NCBI GenBank assembly: GCA_949775045.1
Contig: OX459098.1
Coordinates: 15,051,207-15,115,206, forward strand
Source of the DNA: Metridium senile
Lineage: Eukaryota; Cnidaria; Anthozoa; Actiniaria; Metridiidae
Length of the DNA: 64,000 bases
Direction: 5' to 3'
Part shown: one piece after another, positions 54,355-62,879 of the stretch
Layout of the letters: each line of letters begins with the position of its first letter
Numbering within the stretch: the stretch's first letter is position 1
Made by a program: the position numbers and the translations under genes
Notes under the pieces: generated by a model
The model's input: only the letters and a program-made list of their open reading frames with translations
What the model was told of the DNA's origin: nothing
The model's database searches: none

Positions 54355-54388
54355 AATTATTTTAAAGGAAAGAACGCCCAATCTTTAA
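54355..54388. promoter_or_regulatory. Divergent promoter region between MCP and INT
   Basis: Only 34 bp. On the minus strand TTTAAAGATT lies 27-36 bases from the MCP ATG; on the plus strand TTTTAAAGG lies 22-30 bases from the INT ATG. Each would act as a TATA-like element for the gene it precedes; this is inferred. Confidence 0.55.
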
Positions 54389-55384
54389 ATGAGTAACGAA
54401 CGCAGGTTATCAAAAACATACTACAGCACCGGCGGGTACTGGAAAGGCCACGAGGCCATCGACAGATTGGCAGACGCCGCCAAAGTGAGCCAATCCGAGT
54501 CTAAGAAGTGGCTGGAGAAACAGGCGCTGTGGCAGATCTATCTACCGCCTCCAAAATATATCCCCAGACCTCACTGGGCCGTCGTCAAACCGAACTACAT
54601 CCACCAGGCGGATCTACTGTTCCTGACTCACGATGTCGTAAGACGAAAGACCTACAAATACGCGCTGTTGGTGGTGGACGTCGCATCGAGGTACGTCGAT
54701 GCCGAAGCGGTGACGAGCAAAGATTCGGGCGGACTCGCCAACGCGTTCGAGAGAATCTATTCGAGGAAACTGAAGTGGCCCAACACGGTGATCGTCGACC
54801 CCGGCACAGAGTTCATGGGTGAGGTCACAAAACTCATGAAGAATCACAACGTTCGAATTCAGCGAAGCGAGGCCAAGAACCACAAGGCCCAATCCGTGGT
54901 AGAGCGGGCAAATCGAACTCTGTCCGAAAGATTGTACAGTCATCAGTACGCCCAAGAGATGTTATTAGAAAATGGTCGGTCGAGAGACTGGGTGAATAGG
55001 TTGCCCAAAGTTTTGAAGGCGATGAACGGTACGCCGATACGTATCACCGGAAAAGAGCCCGATAAAGCCGTGAGACTTAAAGGAGTCGATGCCGAACCCG
55101 TCGAATACAAGCGACCCGTCGGCCTTGACGAGGTGAGACTGCCTCCCGGAGTCAGAGTGAGATATCTGCTCGCCCCGGGAGAAGATGAAGGAGGCGATAA
55201 CCGTCGTGCGACGGATCCGGTCTGGAGTTTGGACATCTACGATCTATCGCGCAGCGTCGTTTCGGTCGGACAGCCCGTGTTGTACTATCTGTCGGAGGGT
55301 GGGTCGAGAAGATCGTTCGTCAGAGAGGAGCTTCAAGTCGTTCCCGAAGATACCGAGTTGCCTCCCGACAGCGTTCTGAAATGA
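54389..55384 (+). CDS. INT: Retrovirus-like DDE integrase, 331 aa
   Basis: Catalyses insertion of Polinton DNA into the host. The RNase H-fold core shows Asp75 (YIHQADLLFL), Asp137 (VIVDPGTEF) and Glu172 (SVVERANRTL), with 34 residues between the second Asp and Glu. An N-terminal helical part (RLADAAKVSQSESKKWLEK) precedes it. The C-terminal region SVGQPVLYYLSEGGSRRSFV with REELQVVP resembles the SH3/chromo-like end of other Polinton integrases. It converges on POLB, overlapping its end by 52 bp. Confidence 0.93.
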   Translation: MSNERRLSKTYYSTGGYWKGHEAIDRLADAAKVSQSESKKWLEKQALWQIYLPPPKYIPRPHWAVVKPNYIHQADLLFLTHDVVRRKTYKYALLVVDVASRYVDAEAVTSKDSGGLANAFERIYSRKLKWPNTVIVDPGTEFMGEVTKLMKNHNVRIQRSEAKNHKAQSVVERANRTLSERLYSHQYAQEMLLENGRSRDWVNRLPKVLKAMNGTPIRITGKEPDKAVRLKGVDAEPVEYKRPVGLDEVRLPPGVRVRYLLAPGEDEGGDNRRATDPVWSLDIYDLSRSVVSVGQPVLYYLSEGGSRRSFVREELQVVPEDTELPPDSVLK

Positions 55385-58300
55385 CCGTGCGCATAGGTGT
55401 GAATGCCGTCCTCACAGATGATTCGCTTGTCGTCCTCGTGAGATAGGGCGACCTTGTTCACCGTCTCGGTGTAAACGTCGTGTCCGCGGCTACGAATGAC
55501 GTTCATCTGCCTCCTCTGTGGTCGGTGGTTGAAAAGACAATCCCTGTAATCGTCGTGATCGATGCTCTTTCTGACGACCGCCTTCTTCACGCCCTTGCAC
55601 CTCTTCTCCTCTTCTCCCTCGTCCATCTTGTACGAGTATAGTTTTGCACGCAGGCCAACAAATTCTACTATCTGTTTGCCTCCAGCCTCATCTTTGAACA
55701 TACCAATTACCTTTTTGTTAACGCCTGTTTCAATCCCACTAGGATGATCCTTGGGATAGTTGCTCGTATCGAGCTTGTCTTTCACATCGGAGGCGACGTC
55801 CTTGTAGAAATCTTCAGTTTCGATCTCGTACATTAAACTGTCGGTATCGGTAAACAACAACTTGGCCTTTTTACCATATTTCGTCTTGATGTAATTGTAG
55901 TGAAAGTCGTACATTAATGTCTTACTCAGATCCAGAATGGCCATGCCCAAGTAGACGGGCTTATCAAAGACCAGCTTTGTCTTCTTCATGTGGATGGCGA
56001 CCAGATTCTCACAAAAGATGGTGCGATTCTGATAGTTGGGCTTCGATATCAACTTTTTCGCGTCTTTTTCGTTCGTGACCAGCCGTACGTCCGCCCTGCT
56101 TCTGATGTTCTCCATGGTCTTGCCGAAGACGGAGTTGTTCATCAACTTGAAGAAATCCTTCTCAAAGTCGTTGGATGCGTTTGCCCTCAGTTTGGTATTC
56201 AAGTCGATGTAGGGCTTCAGCCACGCAGACTCTTCGAACGTGATGCCCCTGTGAATCTTGGTGACTTTCAGTCCGAGTTTTACGTAAAGTTTCAAGGTCT
56301 CGTGGTGAACTACGTACTTTGTCTTGTTGTTGAGGTTTGGGATTAACTTTTCGACCTTGTCGATCATGACTCTCTCTGGGGCTAGCGGAAGGTCGTTGTG
56401 TGAGTCGTGTAGGTGTTGAGGATACCCCAGGTCGACCTCTAGCATGCACGGGCATTTTGTCCAGTCTGTAAGCTCTTGGTCAGTCATCCATCTAAAACCG
56501 TGAGTTGGTAGGAGTAAACTCATCGCCCATCCGTAGAGATTGTTTGCGTCGAGGTACGCGATGTATTTTAATAGTTTAGTCTTGTCGTACTCTTTCATGT
56601 ATGGGTTGTTGGCTTTACCGTACCGCGTGGAGATCGTTGACACGCCCCCTCGGATGCCTTTCTCGATCATGAGCAGCATGTCGGGGTCGGTGAGAAGCTC
56701 TAGTTTCACCCCAGTAATCTTTAGCGCCGCGTCCCAAGCCAATCCGGGTGCCGTGTAATACCAAGCAGGATCTAGCTTGTAGTTCTCTAGACAAACATCT
56801 CGAAAATTCTCGAAGACGTCGGCCAAAAGGAGGACGTCCGACTCGAGGTAGAGGTCGTGGTAGTCCCTCATCGTTTTCATCTTGAAGGTTTCCCACACCT
56901 TTTGTGCGTGCTGGTGATCGTCCTCACTTATGTCTGCGTCGGTGAGTCTGGAGTAGAATGCCTCCTTTGGCGGTAGTTGGATTGCGTCGAGTCTGTCGAA
57001 GCCATCAAACCAGTCGTATGGGAATACTCCCTTTCTCAACAGGAGGGCTAACTTTTCCCCTTTGTATCGGTTTTTGAGGTTTATGAAAGACTCTTCGGGT
57101 AGATTGTTTGCAAGGTTGCCGAGGCTGCTGGCCATGAATTTCAGACTGTCGATGAATCTGATGTCGCGTTTTACGGTGCAGGCTTTTCCGTCCTTGTTTG
57201 TGAATTCGTCCACAACTATCTGCTTTGTGAAGGAGATGTACTTTTCCTCGTTATTCGGTATGCAGTTTATTCTACCTTCCGATGTACCTAGGTTCTTGAT
57301 GAAGAGGTGTGAATCGTAGCCGGACAGGTTGTGAAAGATGACCGGAAAGAACTTTGGAATTTTGTATTGAAGGTTGCATTCGTTGTGGGCCGCTCCTCGG
57401 TACTTTCCCGTGAGGTGGCAGTGATCCAATACCTTGTCTGCTCCCAGCCCACCCTCACAGATGTGGCAGTGGGTGGAATTGTCATGTACAATTTTGTCTT
57501 TCTTCCTCATCTTTACCTTTTTCGGGAATTTGAATTTGGTGTAGATCTCCTTAATGTTCGACTCTAGGGATTCTACAAACATCTGTGGAATATCTTCGTC
57601 TGGGGATTGGGCCGTGTATCGCACAAGCTTGGGTGAAAACACGTTGCCGTCAGAACACTTGATGAGATAGCAGTATCCCGACGGTTTGTGCTTCTGATAT
57701 TGCTTGGTATAGCTTCTACTTTCGTCTGGGGAGCACGTGTCTATGTTCTCTGTGAAGCTCTCAAAGTCGGCATAGACGACAAAGGGAACTGGCATCTTTC
57801 TGTTATAATTTTTAAAGTAAGTATGGCGGGGATTTCCGTCTTTGTCCACGGGCATCTCAAGCTTGACCGCTTCGTTATTTGAGCAGTATTCGAGATGTTT
57901 TTCCAAAGAGGTCTCTGACTGAAATGAGTTTAAACACCTGTGACAAAATAAACGGGCGTGTTGGTGATTGTTGATCTGAGAGGATAGCAGTCTTGACATG
58001 TTCTTAATCCAGCAGTAGTGATTTGTCTCATCGTTCGATATGAGAAGTAAGTTGATCACATGCTCCTCCGCAACATGTTTTTCGCTGATTCTCAGGGGGT
58101 ATACATGACCTTCGTATCCGTAGACGTTAATCGCATAGGGGTTTTGCTTTTCGAATTTATCGATCTGTCTTAGAGAGACGGGGAACTCTATACCCGCCCA
58201 GTCGAACTTTTTAGAGTTTTTTATCATTTGATAAGTTTGTCGTTCAGGATGAACTTTTTGTTTGTATATGGCGGAGGTAACCGCCCACTTGAAACACTCG

Positions 58301-59232
58301 TGATCGCTCTCGTTCTTAACGTTGATGATCGCCTCCTTTCGCGCTAATTTTGATGGTAGGGGGATGTAGGAAGTCGCGGAAAGCGGTTCAAAGGGGTCGA
58401 TGTGGATGTCAAAGTATTCGACTTGGTCAAACTGCCATCCGGAGCCTTGTTTTTGAAAGTTCTCGATCAATTCGAGTATGCGATCAGTCATTGTATTGAG
58501 CAGATCGGAGAAATCGGTCGCTTCGTACACTTTTTCAACTTTGGAATGGAAGTGCCCCGAGTCTTCATCAATCTGACCGGTCGCCGGATTCCCTTTTATG
58601 AACTTGCAAGTACAGATAAACTTGACCTTTATGGGCTTCTTCTGTTGGTTGATGAGCTCCAGAACTTTCGGTTTGGCATTGATGATGAACGTCTTGGGAT
58701 CGTGCCCCTTTTCCCCATCAATCCTGTAGGTTTTCAGATATCCCTTCAGTGCCGTTTGTCGAAGTGCAGGTGCGGGCAGCTCCGATCTTTTGAAAATGCG
58801 ATTTACTCGTTCCTTCAGGTTTTCGACGCGTTCGTTTACGGTCTTTTTGACAGTAGAAGGAATGTATGATAAAAGCCAATCTGTGAACTTGTTTAACTCT
58901 TTCTTTGCTGATGCGCCTATCAGGCGCTTGAATGATGAAACACGGGACTTTCGTGTGGGTCGGGAGGGCTTGAGAATGGGAACGTCAATCTCGGGTATCG
59001 TCTCCTCGAGAATATTCGAGGGCGGTATATCAGTCCTTGGATTATCAGTCCTTGGATTATCAGGAGGTAAAGGTAAACCAGGTATTAATCTATCAGGAGG
59101 GAGTCTGTGGAATGTCGGTGGTGACGCATTATTCAGCGCCTCGACGAGCCCGGCTTTGCGCATTCGGGACCGGCCCACGATGCCTCGCTCTCTGGCCATT
59201 ATTCGTAATTGCTCCACTGTTTTGGATTCCAT
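55333..59232 (-). CDS. POLB: Protein-primed DNA polymerase B with SAP-like head, 1299 aa
   Basis: Replicates the element. The ATG at 59230-59232 lies in the right TIR; the frame opens at a TTG 15 bases further out. Residues 1-35 repeat the SAP-like head of the left-end protein. A C2H2-like finger (CHRCLNSFQSE) lies near 430-450. Exonuclease motifs are VVYADFES (about 490), IFHNLSGYDSHLF (about 637) and HDLYLESDVLLLADVF (about 795). Between them is a CHIC...DHCHLTGKYRGAAHNECN zinc site. Polymerase motifs are YLDANNLYGWAM (about 895), KLMNNSVFGKTMEN (about 1030) and the catalytic DTDS (about 1130). The C-terminal region to EDGIHTYAHGHF is typical of cnidarian Polintons. All catalytic motifs are intact. 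Confidence 0.96.
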   Translation of the reverse strand: MESKTVEQLRIMARERGIVGRSRMRKAGLVEALNNASPPTFHRLPPDRLIPGLPLPPDNPRTDNPRTDIPPSNILEETIPEIDVPILKPSRPTRKSRVSSFKRLIGASAKKELNKFTDWLLSYIPSTVKKTVNERVENLKERVNRIFKRSELPAPALRQTALKGYLKTYRIDGEKGHDPKTFIINAKPKVLELINQQKKPIKVKFICTCKFIKGNPATGQIDEDSGHFHSKVEKVYEATDFSDLLNTMTDRILELIENFQKQGSGWQFDQVEYFDIHIDPFEPLSATSYIPLPSKLARKEAIINVKNESDHECFKWAVTSAIYKQKVHPERQTYQMIKNSKKFDWAGIEFPVSLRQIDKFEKQNPYAINVYGYEGHVYPLRISEKHVAEEHVINLLLISNDETNHYCWIKNMSRLLSSQINNHQHARLFCHRCLNSFQSETSLEKHLEYCSNNEAVKLEMPVDKDGNPRHTYFKNYNRKMPVPFVVYADFESFTENIDTCSPDESRSYTKQYQKHKPSGYCYLIKCSDGNVFSPKLVRYTAQSPDEDIPQMFVESLESNIKEIYTKFKFPKKVKMRKKDKIVHDNSTHCHICEGGLGADKVLDHCHLTGKYRGAAHNECNLQYKIPKFFPVIFHNLSGYDSHLFIKNLGTSEGRINCIPNNEEKYISFTKQIVVDEFTNKDGKACTVKRDIRFIDSLKFMASSLGNLANNLPEESFINLKNRYKGEKLALLLRKGVFPYDWFDGFDRLDAIQLPPKEAFYSRLTDADISEDDHQHAQKVWETFKMKTMRDYHDLYLESDVLLLADVFENFRDVCLENYKLDPAWYYTAPGLAWDAALKITGVKLELLTDPDMLLMIEKGIRGGVSTISTRYGKANNPYMKEYDKTKLLKYIAYLDANNLYGWAMSLLLPTHGFRWMTDQELTDWTKCPCMLEVDLGYPQHLHDSHNDLPLAPERVMIDKVEKLIPNLNNKTKYVVHHETLKLYVKLGLKVTKIHRGITFEESAWLKPYIDLNTKLRANASNDFEKDFFKLMNNSVFGKTMENIRSRADVRLVTNEKDAKKLISKPNYQNRTIFCENLVAIHMKKTKLVFDKPVYLGMAILDLSKTLMYDFHYNYIKTKYGKKAKLLFTDTDSLMYEIETEDFYKDVASDVKDKLDTSNYPKDHPSGIETGVNKKVIGMFKDEAGGKQIVEFVGLRAKLYSYKMDEGEEEKRCKGVKKAVVRKSIDHDDYRDCLFNHRPQRRQMNVIRSRGHDVYTETVNKVALSHEDDKRIICEDGIHTYAHGHFRTLSGGNSVSSGTT

Positions 59233-59399
59233 TTTTTTATTATACAATCTATTTCCTTAAGTCTCTATTTCTTTTTTTATCATAGGGCTTTTTTCTATGA
59301 TAATGAGGCGGGGTGGGGATGGTTTGGGTTAAGTCGTGAGCCAAATTTGACTCACGGTTTTTTGACTCTGTGTCCTCGGCGCGGCGTACCACTACTACT
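59219..59399 (-). repeat. Polinton right terminal inverted repeat
   Basis: Inverse of 46130-46310 with one mismatch. It includes the POLB start codon and the AATAAAAAAATGG context just upstream. No TTTAAA motif occurs at the position used by the internal genes. Confidence 0.95.
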
Positions 59400-60206
59400 T
59401 TGCATGATAATTTACGTTTTCTGCTAGTGCTCGAAACAATTTACTTCAAATTGAAAACAAATGCAAAGACCAACGGGTTACACTACGAACGAGGGATCCT
59501 GTTTAATTTTCAGGTCTAAATTGAATGAATCGATTGATTTGGATTAAAACAATACTTGAAAATGAACTTAAAGAATGTCACATCGAAGATTTCAAGATTT
59601 TTGGTCGTGCTATAAGTGCTTGGATGGACAATACAGGACGGACAGTAGAGGGACTGCCCGTACCACCAGCCCTGCTGGCGACGACCTGATTGATGTGAGA
59701 GAATTGTATGCTCCCTGAGTTTGTAAGGTATTTTGCAAACTAAATATAAATCAATACGACAGATGTTTGTTTCTTGTTTGATCTCAATTTCATATTTCGC
59801 AGTATAACAATTGAGAAAGCTGTTATAGTTTCAAAGTGGTTGTATATATACAATTATTCGTTTGATAAGGCATAGTTATAAAGAAAATTGAGCAACACAT
59901 TTATTTCAAGACGGTTAATAAACACACGTTTTTTAAAGAAGAAAGGCTACAAATATGGGCAAAAAATTGATATTTTTGACGGATAATCTTAATCATACAC
60001 CTGCAGATTAACAAACAATAATTACCTTCGCCTCTAGGGCAGTTTCAAAACTTTGATAACACTCGTGAAATCAAGGGTTAATTTTACTTTATTTGAAGAT
60101 TACCTATACTAAACCAGCTTTCACTGAAATTATTGTTCATAAAATTGTTTCCGGAATGGATATTTTATATATATTTTTGTTAATGGCCTAGTTAGATTTG
60201 GGCTCA
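59400..60206. repeat. Unit spacer right of the Polinton (U5 copy)
   Basis: The same spacer as 38810-39400 and 6180-6830, with GGACTGCCCGTACCACCAG unbroken at about 59644 (no CACTA-like insertion). Non-coding. Confidence 0.7.
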
Positions 60207-60402
60207 AATATAAACTAGACGAGCTTAGGCTACAGAGCAAAAGGGATTGAGGGATTGAAATTCATGATGTATCATAATCATACACAATACATATATACAT
60301 TAGACACTAGCTGAAGCAAATTCAGTTAGTCATGAGCAAATTAAACTGATAGCGCTCTATCCTGAGACACAAATAGGAAAAATGTTATTATCCAAGGAGA
60401 CG
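60207..60402 (-). mobile_element. Truncated copy Z3 of the Helentron-like family
   Basis: Starts like Z2 (CTAGACGAGCTTAGGCTACAG) and stops at ACGACAA, fused to a LINE-e fragment. In U4 these two points are about 3.6 kb apart, so U5 carries a deletion. Confidence 0.65.
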
Positions 60403-60403
60403 A

Positions 60404-60944
60404 CAACAGCCTTTTTTATGGTCTGCCTGCTGCTGAGATTGCTAAATTACAACGTGTACAGAATGCTGCCGCAAGGCTGGTGACTGGATTAAAGCGATCA
60501 AAACATATTACGCCGACTCTTTACAATCTTCACTGGCTACCCATCGACCAAAGAATAAAATTTAAGACCTTTCTCCTTGTTTACGTAAGCAAGGAACTAA
60601 ATGACATGTCTCCTAACTACATCAAAGAACCACCTCCTTCAGATTCCAAGATCAAGAACATCCTCTTTTGGCGATCGAATGTTTAGTATTGCTGCTCCAA
60701 GACTGTGGAACAGTCTTCCTGACTTAGACTCAATAACAACTCCATCGCTGACTTAAAAAAAAGCTTAAAAACTAATTTTTTTAAATTAGCGTTTTGATTT
60801 CTTTTATAACAATTAATTTTTACATATATATTTTATACCAATGTTCATATACTCCAGATTTTTTATACACCACTTTTATTGTAAAAAGCATCGAGACTTT
60901 TGTGACATGCGTTTTTAAGAAATAAATTATTATTATTATTATTA
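60404..60944 (+). pseudogene. LINE-e fragment (U5 copy)
   Basis: Parallel to 43210-43810 with additional small deletions: the SPNYIKE block is joined out of frame to later sequence. It ends in a (TTA)n tail and continues into ATCTTTCCAATGAG as in U4. Confidence 0.8.
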
Positions 60945-61205
60945 TTATCTTTCCAATGAGATTCGGTTATTTTGTTTGAGGACACAAATTTGACGACATT
61001 CACGAAATAAACACGTACGTCCAGTCCAGTAAAGCTCTTGAATGTGACTACATAGTTGTTTGGTTAGCTACATTAAAACATAACTTTAATCAATTAAAAT
61101 TATGCCACTAAAATAACGATAAAATCAAGTTAAATCTCTGTTTGGCCACAGACAATACTAGCGTCAACCTTAGACCCTAATTTTGTATTTAGCAGTATCT
61201 ATGCT

Positions 61206-61592
61206 ACATACATACATACTTTATTGAATGCTACTAAAAAGGCTTTTCAGCGACAATTTACAATAAATATGATAAATGCTTATAGAATATTATTGAACGA
61301 ATGATAAATGTTTATAAAGTATTATTTACTTGGTAAAATATGATTTTTATATTGTTTTTTAAATTGATTGATGCTAAGGTCCTTGAGTTCTTTGTCCATA
61401 TTGTTCAGTGTCTTTGTAGCCTTATATGTGAATATTCTCTGTCCTGATGCTGTCTTGTATGAAGGCGTATCTAAGAGATCACAGTTTCGTGTACGGCGAG
61501 TGTGGATATCAGAGCGTTTGCGTAATTTGCTGCTTAAGTAGGCTGGAGTAAGTTATTATAGCATTTGAAAGCTATATTGGCGTCTCTGTATT
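61206..61592 (-). pseudogene. LINE-f 3' fragment (U5 copy)
   Basis: Same insertion point (ATGCT duplications at 61201-61205 and 61593-61597) and same content as 44046-44449, so it was present before U4 and U5 separated. Confidence 0.8.
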
Positions 61593-61618
61593 ATGCTTCG
61601 TTTCAAATGCGCCTTACA

Positions 61619-62695
61619 TCAAACTTCTCTAAGAGAATCCAATTGTGTGATCTGTATCACATAAATCTGGTTATCCCCAACAGTGCTGGCAGTATTGTCC
61701 GTCCCTGTAATATCAGTACTTACAGCACGACTAAAAGTAATCTTACAACAGAGTTTGGAAATCAGTGATTTGAAGTTCTCTCGATAAATATTGTTAAAGA
61801 TCAAGTAAATAAAGAAATTGTGGCCATAGCTAGAGTGGGCAAAAAGCACAGCAATAGGGCTCAAAATTGCAATTTCTACTATTCCTTCTAATAGTAAAGT
61901 AGTAACAATGCTAAAAACTCCCCAGCATAGGTACAACAAGCTAACAATGGTTATGCACATTTTGAGAACTTTTCTGTTCTGTTGCTGTCTTCTTCTTCTC
62001 ACAATGTCAGTTTGGTTTCCTGGGGCCTTGTGGCGACGAAGCTTGTAGACTATAAGTGCGTACAAAGTTGTTATAATAGGGAAAGGAATACCAAAGTTCA
62101 AAGCAAGTAGCACATAAAAACATATGATCACAGACCAATTATCAACTGGAATACAATAGCTTGAGCTCTTAAATTCTATAAGATCTATAAAATAGAAATT
62201 AGGTGACGCTATCATAGCTGAAAAGATCCATATTCCTGGTATGATGTATTTTAGTCGAGATCTACTGAGTCCTCCCCTCAGTGGATAGGCCACGGCCAAG
62301 TACCTATCGACTGCAATGAAAAGACAGCTGAAAGACGATACTGAAGTCGAAGTGATAGGAACAAAGTAGAATATTTTACACGTTGCTTGTCCGAATACGC
62401 CTTTGATAGGCCAATGGATACCATTAATGGTCTGCTCTATTATAAAAGAGCCGGCGAAGAGGATTGCGATGAGGTCACTGACAGCCATATTAGCAACCAA
62501 AAAATTGGTCGTTGATTTTAGTCGGTCGTCTGTACGGACACAATGTATAATGAATATGTTCCCAAACATCGAAACAAGGTATAGAATGATGTACGCGATC
62601 ATTATTGGTAGTTGAAAACCAGTCTCTAAGTAAAACGTTCCATTTGAAGCTGAAGTTGATGTAAAATTAGCGTTTGTTGAAATATTTCCCGACAT
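61619..62695 (-). CDS. GPCR5: class A receptor, 358 aa, single exon
   Basis: Intact paralogue closer to GPCR1 and GPCR2 than to GPCR4: FKSSSYCIPVDNWS before TM5, TTLLLEGIVEI after TM6. DRY is present (AVDRYLAVAYPLRGG, with Tyr for His). Conserved Cys is in QATCKIF, TM6 is LYLCWGVFSIV (Cys-Trp present, Pro absent) and TM7 is NFFIYLIFNN. The N-terminus is MSGNIST rather than MFGNIST. The ligand is unknown. Its promoter keeps both boxes, at 110-140 bases. Confidence 0.93.
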   Translation of the reverse strand: MSGNISTNANFTSTSASNGTFYLETGFQLPIMIAYIILYLVSMFGNIFIIHCVRTDDRLKSTTNFLVANMAVSDLIAILFAGSFIIEQTINGIHWPIKGVFGQATCKIFYFVPITSTSVSSFSCLFIAVDRYLAVAYPLRGGLSRSRLKYIIPGIWIFSAMIASPNFYFIDLIEFKSSSYCIPVDNWSVIICFYVLLALNFGIPFPIITTLYALIVYKLRRHKAPGNQTDIVRRRRQQQNRKVLKMCITIVSLLYLCWGVFSIVTTLLLEGIVEIAILSPIAVLFAHSSYGHNFFIYLIFNNIYRENFKSLISKLCCKITFSRAVSTDITGTDNTASTVGDNQIYVIQITQLDSLREV

Positions 62696-62804
62696 ATTTT
62701 AAAAAGAGGAAATATATATTTGCTATCTGACAAGTTACTCTTTTGGATAGTAGTAGCAAAGCTTAACTTAGTGCCCCTCTGTCACAAGAATATATGCTTT
62801 GCAT

Positions 62805-62837
62805 CACGTGGTAACTCAGGTCTAACACTGATTGGCT
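62805..62837 (-). promoter_or_regulatory. GPCR5 promoter: CACGTG E-box and CCAAT box
   Basis: CACGTG at 62805-62810 and the inverse of AGCCAAT at 62831-62837. Same spacing as in GPCR2. Confidence 0.58.
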
Positions 62838-62879
62838 GTGCAAACAAAGGGAATAGAATGTTGCTCTCTTCTAATTCAC

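Larger units (their letters stand above)
46130..59399. mobile_element. Polinton/Maverick, apparently complete, 13,270 bp
   Basis: Bounded by 181-bp TIRs starting AGTAGTAGTGG. The empty target (TATATCTTTGCATGATAA) is present in U3, U4 and U6, and comparison gives a TTGCA duplication (TTTGCA if the outer base is assigned differently; Polintons usually make 6 bp). It encodes the diagnostic set POLB, INT, packaging ATPase and major capsid protein, plus nine further ORFs, all open. Gene order from left: Cys/His protein (+), then nine minus-strand genes, ATPase and MCP included in that direction, INT (+), and POLB (-). Base composition is clearly more GC-rich than the AT-rich flanks. Polintons are self-synthesising transposons thought to form virions. 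Confidence 0.96.

Noticed and set aside
54355..54381. N-terminal extension of the capsid protein to 54381
   Set aside because: The codon there is TTG and the extension overlaps the TTTAAAGATT motif; the ATG at 54354 is preferred.
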